Source: Kappaphycus alvarezii | Taxonomy: Eukaryota > Rhodophyta > Florideophyceae > Gigartinales > Solieriaceae | DNA: 64,000 nucleotides | Reading direction: 5' to 3' | Assembly: GCA_002205965.3 (NCBI GenBank) | Contig: NADL03000478.1 | Span: 1,141,001 to 1,205,000 of the forward strand | Shown: positions 23,996-37,800 of the stretch, piece after piece | How positions within the stretch are numbered: position 1 is the first letter of the stretch | How the letters are laid out: every line of letters begins with the position of its first letter | Notes under the pieces: model-generated | What the model saw: only the letters and a program-made list of their open reading frames with translations | The model's database searches: none | Told to the model about the DNA's origin: nothing | Program-made: the position numbers and the translations under genes

Positions 23996-24998
23996 ACGGG
24001 CTCCCTCGACCAATCCCTCCTCCCCGACCTCCTCCAACTCGAGCCCCTGCTCGCCCGCCTTCAAACGGTGGGCCACCGCAAGGCGTCCAGCCAACTATCA
24101 CTAGTGCCATTCACGAGCAACGCCTCCAAGCATACCTAACTTCTCCACCGCAACACGAAACCGCAGCCCAACGCCTCGCGAGGAACCTTAGCTGCCGAAC
24201 CCGCTCTGCCAACTCCCCTTTCCTCACACTCCCGGACTCACGCAGCTCTACTCGAGTCTCCCCCGAGATCTGGACGTACATGGTCCTACTGCGCCTCGGC
24301 AACCCGGTCTTCAGTGGCCTCGACCGGTGCCCTCGATGTCTGCTCTCCAACGCTCGCTCCCCGCCCATCCTCGACCCGCTCGGCAGACACGCGACTCATT
24401 GCCCAACTATGGAAGGATTTATCCGAAGGCACAACCACCTACGGAACAAGCTGTTCTCCCTACTTCGGCACCCATCCGCAATGCTCAACCCCACCCTCGA
24501 GTACACCTTCCCGCGGAAAACCACCTCCCGCCCCAAGACCGTCACAGGATGGACATCTTAATCAACAATTACGAGCTCTCTCCTCGCCCCTGCGCCATAG
24601 ATGTCTTTGTCGCCAGCCCGTACACAGCTGCCGCCATCCCCCACGCCCGCAAGACCCCAGGCGGCGCCACTTCCCCTGTGGAGACCCAGAAGAGGGCACG
24701 CTACACCGACCTTTGCGCAACAATACACGCCGACTTCTTCCCCCTCGGGTTTGACACACATCGGGCACTGGGCTCCTCTGCTCCACACGCGCTAGGGAAG
24801 ATAGCCGCCTTCTTCTCCACACGACGTGGCACTACCGCTACCGTCGAATACGACCGCCTGGTCACTACCCTCTCCTCCCTCGTTCTCCAGCTCACGGCCC
24901 ATGCCGTAGCTCGCCGTGCCCTGTCTCTCGCATCACCTGATGCGTGAGTGACCCTGCTCGGTTTAGTGAACATGTAATAAAAGCGTTTGTTTGTTTGT
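23996..24998 (+). mobile_element. LINE (non-LTR retrotransposon) 3' fragment
   Basis: This is a 5'-truncated non-LTR element. The visible protein is the region after the reverse transcriptase: an R-L-x-L-G-x-P segment, a zinc knuckle C-x2-C ... D-P-L-G-x-H-x-x-x-C, the R-R-H-N-x-L-R motif, then a restriction-like endonuclease segment with R-M-D-I-L-I, a following D-V-F-V-A-S-P and a K-R-A-R-Y-x-D-L-C helix. The coding end is a TGA at about 24945-24947, followed by AATAAA and a (TTTG)n tail at about 24985-24998, a typical LINE 3' end. The protein is spread over more than one frame: it changes near 24100 and again near 24540. The fragment is GC-rich relative to its surroundings, which marks it as an insertion. 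Confidence 0.8.
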
Positions 24999-25740
24999 TA
25001 TAACGGCAGGTATCATGTTAATTTCTTAAAGTAAACGCAGAAATCACCAGTTCCTTTCATACTTATGGGACGACCGTAGAGGAACTTAGATTGCTATTTG
25101 AGGTAGTTCACAAAGCTTTCGCTCCCAGTCTTCTCTGGTTTGGTCCGTCGATTGCCTTTACGAGACCACCACTTGGTTTCTAATCGCGAATAACGCATGC
25201 TGCGCCATGGACTCGCCTCAGCACGCATAGAATATGCTCGGTGCCGTATGTAATCCCTTTCATTAGGGCCGGGCGCAAGGATAGAAGAAGAAGAAGACTT
25301 TACCAAGCAGAAAAGGGGGGGCTAGCGGCCCTCAAAAGGGGAAAATCTATCCGAGCCAGGAGCGGTTGAGTTATCGTCGGTTGATCGCGACAGAAGTTCG
25401 TTGTTGTATGAGCGAACTGATAATCGTGAACAAGCGATCGCGCTCGAAGGCAGGGCTACTGCCTTTCCGTAGAGCGATGTACTCAGCAATTCTTGACAGG
25501 CCTCGTTCGGCATCGGGACCGGCAGACCCGTATATATCGAAAGCCATCGGGTGGAAGTCGATACGTAGTTCGGCGCAGAGGTGGCCATAGCGGAGAGATT
25601 TTGCTCTCTCAGATGCAGTAAGGGCAGTGAGGGGCGTGTGAATCCGCTGTTGGGCGTATGGAGCGGAGTGGGGGCTGATGACAGTGACGTCAGGGTAGAG
25701 GCGATGACTTTACTTTTCTTATCTATTTGATTAATACAGT
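24999..25740. other. Flank of the LINE fragment, no gene seen
   Basis: A short GAA microsatellite lies at about 25287-25298. No conserved protein was recognised in any frame. Confidence 0.35.
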
Positions 25741-28700
25741 AATTAAGAAAGAAGTTTTAATGCATTCAGTATCTACTGGGGACTGCGCACGTCCTACCCA
25801 TACGGCTAAGATCTAACCGGATTTATTAATTCATTGAACACTTAGACGACGGAATAGATAGAAGAGTCCTAGCTGCTTAAGTTATTTCGGGCTCTGGTCG
25901 CTCGAAGCAATAATATTCAACGGATTCCAAACGTTTCCGAGCCCAGCATCATTGAGACTATCACTGTGCCGGTTTACGTTATTACAGGCTTTGTTAAACT
26001 GAGTGATTGGAAAGCCTAAAGATACACATAAGATCCACAGAAAAACGTCTAATGGCGTCTGAAGTAGATGAGGAAATTTCAATAGCTTCAGTCAAGACTG
26101 GGGCTTCATGGAAGTCACACTAATATTGCACCAAACTTACCCAGTTACCCTGTTCTACTTATATTTGAACTCTTCAGCTAAATACTGGAAGACTGCGATG
26201 CACAATACTGCACTGATTATTGAAGACGATGTACAGTACAATTGATATATCCTAATGGCATAGTTTCTCTTAAGAAACTTCTTCTTTACTTTCCTCTATT
26301 GAAAGCGCTTGCTTTAGCGGCAATCTACTGGTGAGGAACCATCTGGTGTCATTCAAGTAAAGGGGGAAAGGGGGTCCATTCACTGCATTGGAGATGTTTA
26401 AAACCGGTAGGATGGCTGTGAAGGCAATATAAATAGGCGAACTCTGTAAAATGAATAAAAATGGGAACGGTTAGTCTCGCTTAATGCATTAATACCTGTA
26501 GCGGGTGGGTTTCGGCAAAAACTTCCGGATGTCTTCTTTGTTTATCCTTAAATAGAAATGATTTTCACCACTCAAGGCTTTCTCCATTTTGCTAAAGTTG
26601 AACGCAATCTTAATTTCGTTCTGCAGTGTTGCAGGCCAATCTCCGTTCAGATCCCCCCGCTTGAAGTGTCAGACGACGAAATAAATTACCCCATCATTGC
26701 CCCGTATTGCAGGCACCTTTGATATATTTTTGATCATCTTCGACGGGGGTAAGTAAAGGTTGGTTTACTGCAAGTAGTGCGAAGGCCGGGAGTCATATGA
26801 ATTAGAGTACCGGAAGAATAACGGAGCATTTCTACCGCTGTAAAATAGCGGATAGGCCAGTCAACAAGAAGGCTGGCTTGGAGGTGACCATCAACGCCGC
26901 GTGTCATTTAAGGAGGATTTCCGTCAGCCTAGAGTATTGGCCCAGGGCTCTGCTGGCGATAGATCATTCTTCGAAGGCAAAGTGCCTCAAATGGAGGACA
27001 AGAGCCAGAAGAGCGAGTGATTTTCTTGTGGAAGAAAATCACTACTGTAATGGGCTGCCGTTACACAACCACAAAGTAGAGACTTAGGTGCTGTCCTTAC
27101 TCCAGTCAGTAATGCGGAGTGGAGTGACGGAGAAATTGGATCGTCTTTTCTGTGTTTACGAAGTTGTGGGTTTATTACTGCGTATTATATCCCGAGTAGC
27201 TTATTTTTGGGATGGGAATTTTTTAACCCCTCGTCTCTGTCTCTTTTCGATAATTTCTCTCTATGAAACTATCAAACTTAATGATGTAGTGTTTGTACAA
27301 TATTTAGAATACGCAAGTACTGATCTAAAGATAGAGCATATCGCGTAATTGCAGAGGATTAAATAGATTCTTACCGGGAATCCAGGTACACATCACATTC
27401 TGTTGTCCCTAATCATTCAGTAAAATTTTACAAATGCTGCCTTTTCTCCCTCAGCAACTCCCCTGTTGCCTCTTTAATTTTTTCCCCTACCGCTTCTCTC
27501 TCGCTGTCACCTTCGATACTCAGACTGAGGCAAAATATGAATTTGGGATATTGTGCGAACATCCATACGTCATGAAATATAATACTTCACGCTGGAGGCA
27601 ATAAAATAGCTTAAATCTGCTATGCTTACTGCCAGGAGCCTGTGACGGCCCATATACCAGTTCCACTTGATTTTCATCGAATATAAACAATAACTACTAC
27701 TGAAAATATTAACAGATTCAAAGACATAAGAAAAAAGAGTATAAATTCACTGGTTGGTACACAAAAGTTCTGTCATGTATAGAGGAGAGAAAATGGGTTT
27801 GTGAAATCAATGAGGGATAGCTAGAGCTCTATCGGGCACCAGTACTAATTGCAACCGAGTCGGAGATATGAGACGTTGCTTTTTAGTTTTATGCCTCTAT
27901 CAGCAAATGACTGTAAAGAAACAGTCAATGCATCCAACACGAGCAAATACATACAATGGATCCAAAAAAGCCGCTCATGAGCCCATTAAATAAAAAATAG
28001 CCATGAAATGTGAGCTTGCCACATATTTATTTGCCGAAAATTTGAACTTGATTCAACAAAGATGTCGGTGCTTGGATATTGACTATTTTTAGAAAGCATC
28101 ATTTGGACAGTATGAACTTGGAAATCGTATAGTTACGAATATTTTTCTGAAATTTGATTTCTAGAGAAGCATTATAAAAATGAGTGAGATTACACCAAAT
28201 TTTTGTTATCTTTAAAAAATATTCATGTACGTAAATAAATAAATGTAAGAGCTGGGTAGTCCGTGAATTTGAATCCTGAAAAATTCTCTTTGAAAAGAAA
28301 GCTAAAATTTTTGTGGAGGTTGTGAATTTGATAGAAAGCGGTGAAGCGATGATCCAAATCATTTCATATAAGGTTTAGTGCGGTAGCGATGAAGAATGAC
28401 CATAATTTTAGTTCAGGAAAAAAATAAATCAAAAGTCAACTAGAGCCCAAACTAAGTTCTCGGCGAGGAAATTTCCTTCCATCTATGAGAAGATCGCAAT
28501 TAATGTGACCATTCTTTATTAATTACTTTAAGGGACGCAAAACAATCGCAAAGTATCGATTAGTACGGCACTTAGTAGTCCTTATTCCGAAAGAAAATTG
28601 AATTCAGACACATCGAAGACACAAAAAGGAAAAAAATCAGTTGGATACCCCTCGATAATTAGAAAATCTGAATCATGATACCTCAGGTATAGTTTTAGCA

Positions 28701-31700
28701 GATTATTGCTACTCGAAAATTTGGATGGAACTTATAGTGGAGAATTGAATAAAAACACTGTAAGTGAGAAATATAGCGGCTAAACTACCAGATTTTTTAC
28801 AAATTAGAAATATAATACCTTTTTAATAAGGATGAAAATTGAAGGAAAGAAAAAAATACAGCTTCAATGTTCCTGGTGAATGCCAGTGTAAGAAATATGA
28901 GATGTGGATTTAACTGTGAATAATAAAACGAAAATGATAGAAGAGGGAAAGGAATGAGTCAAAAAGAGTACAAGGAAAGCAGTAAGCCGCAATAATTACA
29001 AAAAATGAAAGAAATATATTTGAATTTGGAGAGTAATCAAAATAGAAAATTGGGTAAAACATTTCCGTAGCTAATTAAAGGTTCATATTAAGCCAAAGTC
29101 TTTATTTTGTCAGTCGAAAGCCGACTGACTTTATATAATATATTCTTACCACTCAATCCATTCTACGGAAAATAAATTTCGGGAATAATTCAAGCTTTTG
29201 ATTCAGAAAAAGTGTCTGGGTAAGGAAATTATCAGAAAGTATACTTTAGTGTTATTTTTGTAAAGTCAAAATAATTTAGGTATTGTGAGTTCGAACTCGA
29301 GAATAGACCCTTTAAGGGCAGAACAGAAGCGTAAGAGATATAGTATGAGTCAAAGTGGCCACTTACTGCATAAGATGGTGATACAGATTTTTACTATCTG
29401 AATAAATAATAAATAGCTTGGAGTAGTAGAAAATGTTCTACCTTCTCCTTTAGAAATTGTGCTGGAAACTTTAGAAGTTGTAGATCAAAGAGATATATTT
29501 TAGAAATTTGGATCACTTTTCAGTCTAGTATTCTTATCCTTGATTCCAAATAAATTAAGTTCGACTGTGAGGAGTCTTTATGTAGCTATGACGAGTAAGA
29601 AGTAAATGAAGGGAATAAAATTGAAAAATACTTTGAAGGTGGTGAATACATGATGGAGAGAGGACTTTTCTTCACGTAAAAGCAAACCATAGTTATTTTG
29701 AATATAATTAGTTTATTCGGCAAGTGAAAATGCAATTTAATGTTCTCAGGGTTGCCCCACTTCAATCTCATATGCTGAATATCTTAATTAGAGTTTCAGT
29801 TGATTTATCTTTCCCACTAAAAATTTGAAAGTTTCTGGAATGTAAATTAGTCAATTTCAAAACATACTAATTTATGAATTATTTGGGCTGCTATGAGAGA
29901 GTCGTTATTTATGGAATTTAAAGATTGAAATAAAGCGAAGATACTTGAGAAGGGCTTATATTTTATACGCGAAGAGCTAAGCATAATACTTCATTTTACA
30001 ATTATATTATCAACGAAATTTTTTCTCAGAGGATTTGTTGACTTGATCTTCGAGTCTGATTTTTGGATTATGGGTGAAATTTTTGGCCATCTCACTCATT
30101 GTCCGTTATGTATTGATGTCATGAAGTTAATTTATATAAAATATTCACTTAAAATTTCTAATCTGGTTTGGAAAAGTATATTCTTGAAGAAACAAATATC
30201 TCATAAATTATTTCTCTGGATGGCTGCTAAATTATAAAAAGAAACTTTGGAAATTTTAATTTTATGATATAAATCGCTGAGCTAAAACAAGAGTGCAGTA
30301 TCGACTGAATTGTATCAAGTAAACTTAACTGGAAGCAAGGAGGGATGTTTGATCTGGTGAGCAATTCATTTTATTTTTACTCAGAATACCGAAAGCGTTC
30401 TTCAATCCTATCCATAATCAATTAAGTTACATAAAAAAGATGAATCTTCTTGCTGACTATGTATATACTAAACTTTCTCAAAGTTTTGTGCTATTGAAAC
30501 TAATAGAAATTATTTGAACTGACTGAAAAGGATAATTGACAACAGAGAAAAATGAATAGTCCAAATGTAGTAATATATGGTGTTGGTTCGTGAACTTTGG
30601 AGTATTTATGGATATAAATGATAATAATAATAAATTATGAAGAAAAACAAGACCTTAAAATTGCAATTTCAGAGCTTTAAAATCAAGATAAATCATCTGT
30701 ATAGGTAAAGACTTGTCCTTCAAAGAAATGTAGTTTGGAAAGATTTAAAGACTATTTTCATCCTCTGGATTCACTTAAGACTCTAGGCTCTGAAGTGCAC
30801 ACGAGAATATATACAAAAAATTAAACGGAAAAAGTAAATGAGAATCAAAGTGACTGAAAGGATTATGAAGAATTTTTCTAATACAGAGTTTTAATTTTTG
30901 AGTACACATTAATGGATTTGAACTGCCAAAAATCGCATTAAGAGAGCTGTTCATTGCAAAAAGTTCAATCAATATTATTCAATAATGATACGAGTAAATA
31001 AATATTACATTACGAGTAGAAGATGAAAAATAATTCAGCATGTCTTTTTTTGTTGAACTCGATTGAAACCATCGAATGTGAAGGAAAATATTTGTCCCTG
31101 CTTCCAAGTTTTGTATCTAGCTCGATTCATAGACAAGAATATAGAGTCTTACCATTCCTTCGTTAATGTTTTTATTGAGAAAAGAGTTGAAAAATTTTGT
31201 TCTGCATATTTTCAGTCAGCAATGGGAGCAGCTGCATAGAAAGAATAAGTCGAAAATGAATTCAGTAGCATCAAGAGAAAAATATTTCAAATCAACACCA
31301 AGTAAAGCGATTTGCGACTCATTATAGTTGCTAGAGTCAGCGAGTTATGTTATAATCTGTATTTATCCATGTAAATTCCCATGAAATCAATATTTTTTTA
31401 TAAAACGCTAACAAGGGCTGAAAATACTTGAATAGTAATAAAATATTACTAGTGGGAGGAATTAATACCTTATCCGAGAATACATACATCGGAGTATTAA
31501 TATAAAGTTAATACATGAAAAGTTTTACAAAAGAAAATATAGAACAAGTAATCATACCTGCGTTATTACTATCTTTGAAAGCAAATCGAATACCAATAAT
31601 GCAAGTATAATGGTCCTGAATCTGAGAAAAAGGGAATCTGTATTAGACATTGAAACTGGCCGAGATGGAGTACGAATGTCTGTTCGAACTATTTCTACAT

Positions 31701-34380
31701 GATCTCCAAAGTTTTACGATTCCAAGGCGACTCCATTTAGATTTTCATGAAATTTATGGCATACAGTAAGATGCAACTTAAATCAGAGTAAAAATTATTC
31801 GGAACTACATTAATGAAGTCTTTACGGCTAATGTTACCTTAGCAACGGCTTTATAAAACTTTTAGACTGTTGAGGCTTCAAATAACTTGAAGTCAAAATT
31901 CTTTTCCTCCCTCAAAAAAATCACTCACAAAAAGCACAGTTATGAAATTTATTGGCGATATTTATCGAGGGTTTTAGAACCTACAGCTTCCTCTGATATT
32001 CAATATATTTTTGCTTCATTAATCAACACGAGGCTATTAAAATTCTCATTGAATTTTAATGTATCAAAGCTATGGAGATGTGGTGTGATAAATTTTAGGG
32101 TGATTTTAGAACTGGTATGAATTAAATTCGGTATCTAATTCTAGTTTTGCTGTAAAGGAAATATTTGAGAACCTAATGAACATCGAATAATAAAAAATAA
32201 TTTGTCATTTAGTCAACAACTTAATTCGTGAATAAAATATTGTAGTACAATTGGTATTCATGTACCTTACATAAACTTAAAGAAGTTGCTAAAACATTTA
32301 ATTCAGTAACTAGTTATGTAAAAATATCTTTTAAAGGAATTTAAACTAATGAAATAGAATAACTACTCGCACTCTACTCTTTTTTAATAATTGAATCTCT
32401 CTCAACAATCCTTTTTTGGAACCGGAGAGATTCTGGCGCAAGTTTTCATTACTTAGAAGTTTTTAGAATGGAATTATTACGGGCTGGAAATATTGATTAT
32501 TCAACAGTCTGCAGACAGAAAGTGGTCCTTTTTAAATTTTTTGAATCCTTTTGGAGACATTGTTTCACGAAAATGTACTAAAAATCCTTTATCATAATTT
32601 ATTATCGACCAGATGTATTTTCCGTCGAAATAAGGTTGCGACAAGTTATGTTTTCATTCAAGGTTGATCAAGTTAAAATTTAAATACTTAGAGGCAAAAA
32701 TTTAATTTTTTAAGCATACAGAATGTGGCTAACTATTCAATAAACATCTTACAATGTAAAATTCCCTTAAGCACTAAACTTGAATGAAAGAGTATGGGAA
32801 TTTTACTGGTTGCGTTCCGAGTCAAAATGATTTCCATAATAGAATATGCACTCTCTACCTCTCCAGATCTGTACAAGATAAAAAAATTATGTAAAATTAC
32901 AGGGCCAGAGATTTTTAATCTTATGCGACGAGGACGAAAAGAAATTTTCCTTTAGTTTAATAATATTTCATACAAAAGCCTAACTAACTACCAGATTTCT
33001 GTTTAAAATAAAATCAATCACCGCGAGTGAAGCACTACCCGTTCCATAGATTACATAAATGAATTTTGAATTCAGAGGCAGAGGTGCTCATACACTTGGG
33101 GCTGTAACTCTTCTCCGTACTTGACATGAAAGTGATTTAGAAGCAGGAATTACAAACATCGGTAAATGTTACATTAATTTTCATAAAAATCATCGGATAT
33201 ACATCATATTGAGAAAAGCAAATTAGCATTCTGGAAAAGTTTTTTCGACCAGGCGGTGTTACTTGTCCGACATTCTTATCGAGATATTATTCTTGAAAGA
33301 TTGTTGTATCATTTATGGTAATATCAAGGTACTTATATCTCATTCTACTAAGAAAACTTCGCTTCAGGTACTGATAAATCTATTAATATTTACACTTTGC
33401 CCTAAGAACTTGCCCTGTCGAAAACAACGGAATGTAAATCAAATTTTTGCCCAATTGAGCAGATTTTATATAGCTCTAACTATAGATGCAAATGTTTCAT
33501 GGAGTTTTTCAGAATAATCTTATAGCTGTATGTTTTCTTACGAATACCATTAAAGGAAAATATCCGCACATGAATATTGTAGCCAATCATAGTCGATAAA
33601 TTTGATAATTTCCTTTTGTTTTTCAGAGAAGAATATAAAAATGTAATCCCACTCATTTTGGAACTTTCTCTTGCGATGTCTTCATATCCTTAAGCATTGA
33701 AGATTGAAGATCGGAACCATATCAAACTATCCTGAATGAAAGTGTTTTCCGTTTTCATTGTGATCATCCAGTATTTTCAATTTTGCCATTGGTGACCCTA
33801 AAAACTTCATTACTTGGAACCTTCTTCCAGTTTGCCTATTTCTGCAAAATTCGAACTTCACACATTTCATTTATAATTCAAATATCTATATATTTACTCT
33901 ATAAAGGAATCAATCAAGCAAGATGAATACAAATTTTGTTTTTTTCATTTCTTGGAGAGTTCAGTTTCTAGACACTCGACGTTTTTCATGATGAAAGCTT
34001 CCAGGGTTCCGGGAAAAAATCGACCACTCACTTCTCTTTATGAACGAAACCAATGAGCTTCGAATATTTATATAGGGGTTTTTCGATAGCAAGGGTTGGA
34101 TATGTCATGTGGGCAGTAGATTGAGGCATAAAATTGAAAAAAATTACCTCTTTTGTTATGTTTTAGCTGCATTGTAATTAATAATACGACGTTGACTATC
34201 ATTATTGTCCTTAACAGAAGCCCTTGGATAGGTGAGCTGATTTAGTTACAAGTCATTATTTTTTACGATGTCCCGCGGCCGTTTCTTCAGCTTTAAAAAA
34301 CCATTGAGACTTCGAAAGATAAAACTATGCTTGATCGTATAGTAATCTCGCGTTAATTGTAATAAGCGATAAGCGTAACG
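25741..34380. other. AT-rich gene desert, left arm
   Basis: No reading frame above about 90 codons and no recognisable gene, tRNA or tandem repeat were found. In four 60-base lines counted by hand between 28.9 and 31.3 kb the plus strand has A105, T52, G57, C26, so it is purine-rich (about 35% GC). The excess fades between about 31.7 and 33 kb. Confidence 0.7.
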
Positions 34381-34383
34381 GCA

Positions 34384-34876
34384 CTGTAATTGAAACTGAT
34401 CGCCGTTTCCGGGCTCGTGAAACGCCAAGAAATAACTAAAACTAAACATCGTTTCAAAATACGATAATTGAAACGGATACTTTCCCTGACCCGGACATCA
34501 GGCCTTATATCATTCCAAGGAATGAAACATGTTCTTGGAATTGTAATACCGTTTCTATGTAGATATAATGCGCAATTAGATTAGATCGTACGTGTGTTGT
34601 CATTTGCAAAACGCATTTGTGAGGAGCACTGCTCCGAGATGGGAATTCAGTCTTGGAAGGCTATGAGGGATGCTCAGCAATCCATTACATTGAAGAAGCT
34701 TGGCTCTAAGCAACAGAGAAGTATCACTGACTTCTTCACGTAAAAATCGGTTTGATTGGCCTTTTATGCTCTGGTGGTAAATTAAAGGCATACAAGTTGC
34801 ACACGTGTATGCAGGGTTATTGAAACCCCATTATAGTTGAAACACAAGTTGCGTAACGGAGGTGTTTCAATTACGG
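34384..34876 (+). mobile_element. pogo-like (Tc1/mariner superfamily) transposon relic
   Basis: A short GC-richer island lies inside the desert. A reading frame from 34585 to a TAA at 34741-34743 ends with the residues Q-R-S-I-T-D-F-F-T, an exact PCNA-interacting (PIP) motif Q-x-x-I-x-x-F-F at 34714-34737. Pogo, Tigger and related DDE_1 transposases often end this way. A 13-base inverted pair, CTGTAATTGAAAC at 34384-34396 and GTTTCAATTACGG at 34864-34876 (12 of 13 matching), may be part of the terminal repeats. The catalytic domain is missing, so this is a deleted, inactive copy. True ends and TA target duplications were not established. Confidence 0.5.
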
Positions 34877-37800
34877 CAAGACTACTATAGAAACAAACCG
34901 CTTTCTTTCACAGTTAAGATTTCTTCTTTATTTAGTTGGTCTTGAAAAAGAAACACAGACTTTTGGTTACAATATTATGCATACTACCGAAACCTAGAGT
35001 CAAGTAAGGTGCTAGTGTCAACGTTATATTCATTTAAAATTCTCACTCCTGCATGAATGCGGCTCAAAAAAGTTAAGCTCTTTCCTTCAATGGTTCTCAC
35101 AACATATGACTAGCTATAGTCTCATTCGTCTCGTTGATTTTTATCTTTCATGGCCATAATTGCCTTGAAAGTATCAAGTGTATAAGGTTATAATTTTTGC
35201 AAAATTTTTAAGCTTTGCCAGGGACAATTTGTTCAGTTTTGGTAGCGTATTATTTTCAAAAATTGTCAGATAGTCATTCACAGATCCCTAAAAAGTACAA
35301 AGAAGAAGTTTGGATCGTCTCTAAACCAGCAAAAATGTGTACTCATAATTTTCACATCTAATCTCATTTGAAGGAAGGGAAATTTAAAGTTTAAATGAAT
35401 ATGATAGCCCTAATTATTGCAAATATGTTTCAAACCAATTTACGGACATATAGGCATTTTTTGAAAGAATTGATCCAGTAAAAATGTGTTTTCAGTGCCT
35501 AAAAAAACCTTTCCCATCTAATGTAGTCTATCTAAATATACGCATTCACATTTTCGCGTTTTAGTTTGGTAGAAACAAATTCGAATAATATGAAAAACCA
35601 TTTAGAAATTCAAAGAAGGATTAGACTTTAATGGTTGATGATTGCAACTTGATTTCAGAAAAAGGCGGAAAATTCTCTGCAGGCCCGAAACTTCATTTCT
35701 GCTTTGTATACTAATAGGTACTATTTCTCCACGTTTCTCGCAAAAGTCGTGAACATATTTACATTATGCTATAAACATATACGTTTACCCATATTCTAAG
35801 ATATTGGTTTTCCACTAGTCAAAAGTATTGAATACGAGAGGTATTCAGTTGATCGTTTGCATATATGTTTACCATATTTAAGATGTGCAAATTTAGGTCT
35901 TCATAAACTAGATAACGAAAATGTTGATGCAAAAATAATATTTTATGCTATCACTATTGAAATTTTGATCTTTTACAATAATCCTAAAATATTATTACTA
36001 ACCAGTAAGATATGTAATTTAGCTTCTATATTTCTTTCCTTCAATTTATCGCTTACGATTGAATGTAAAAAATTTATCAATGATGTCAAGTTGTCAAATT
36101 GACTAACAAAAATAGAAATGGATCTTGAAACAAAACATATATTGAAATAACTATTTAAATTATACATAAGTAAAGAGTAAATCATTCACCATTTCTTTTA
36201 GATTATTTTGAGAAACATTTGTATCAGTGATTAAGTACTTGCCCAGCACTAAAATGTCGAAAGTACACTGTCGAAAAATATCTAGCGCAATTTAATTACT
36301 TGGACAGAATTATTTTCATTCCTACGTCAACCTAAATTATATGGCAAATCACGTGTTTGAAAGTATTGCATACCGTTTGGATTACATAATTTCATTAAAT
36401 ACTTAAAAATATAAAGTTCCAAACTATTTATACCGTTTTGAACTTTTTAATGGATACGACTCATTTTCTACCTTTAATCTTATCTACTAGCCCATTTCTA
36501 ATATTTTAAATATTAATAATTTATCACATTTTTCTTCGCAAGGAAAATTATTTTATCTTACAATATACCTGCATGTTAAAGGATCTATGATTCTGCTTGC
36601 ATTCTCTGAGAATTTTTGACGTATACATTTGAATAGTACTTTATGCTATGGTATCTAACTTGAAAAGGTATTTTATAGTTCTATATGGTTAGATTTCTTC
36701 ATATTCTAGCGATTCTTGTTTTGCTAAGATCTAAAATAGTATCTAGAAAATATTTAAAATCTCACAAAATTCGACGAATTCGCTCGATACAATGAATTTT
36801 GCATCTAATTTTCATGAACTTTATCAGTTTAACCAAACTGTTTCCAACATGAGACAGGCTTAATTCATATGGAATATTTTTCTGGTACTCAATAATTTTC
36901 AAATCTTATTTTGATGCATTTTGAGCCTCGAGATTTTCCTTTATGATGCCAATAAGTTACAGCTATAGCTTTTTTTCAAGTATTTCAGTTCTTTAATCTC
37001 CTTCTTTTCACTTCGTTACTGCAGCTAGGTTTCCTGAAAAGCAATACTTCATGCATTAAGAGAAATATAATTCTATGTCTTACAAAATTTATCTCTCTAA
37101 ATATGTACGCTATTTTTTGTTTTCATTTTGTTCATCTTTAAAATGAGCGAACACCGTCAGAATTACTTGGCCAAGTCAAAGATCCATAAGTTTGAAACAA
37201 ACTATGGCAAAGAATAAGATTAAAAATTTAAACGTATTCTTTGCGATCGTTGAATCTACAGTAATACTGAACTGAACGGATTTTGATGTGCAATTTTTTA
37301 AGTTTAGTTTTTATTAACTGCGAAGTAAATTAGGGTATCAATGAGTTTATGGATACACACATTCACTGCTTATATCCAGGAATGATTCTATCTCCTGTAA
37401 TGGAGCCCTTTGGTACCATGCATTTTCCCATACCTGGAAATCGGACTAAAAATTTTGGCTTTATTTACCCTGTTTATTGACTTTTTTATGTAGAAACATC
37501 TTCATTTCAAATAAATATTTCTAGAGCTTTAACTTCTCTAAGCACTGCTTTCCTCAAAGTTTTCTGTTCAAAAAAAAATTTAAGTAAAGATGTAGTCTAC
37601 GGAGAGTTAAAGATGAAATCATATTATTCGGAAGTTATCTTTTCAGAAAAGAGGTATTTTCACCACCGATTCTATCAGGAAGGTGATTTTAGCTATATTT
37701 TAGTTCATATTTTCGCAATCTTAGAAGAAAATAAATAATAGATAAAAATAGATGGTATTTTTGGTTGATTTAGTCTATATTTGGTCTATTATATACCATT

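Noticed and set aside
29285-29300. GAGTTCGAACTC resembling a tRNA B-box
   Set aside because: It is a palindrome with no A-box or stems at tRNA distances.
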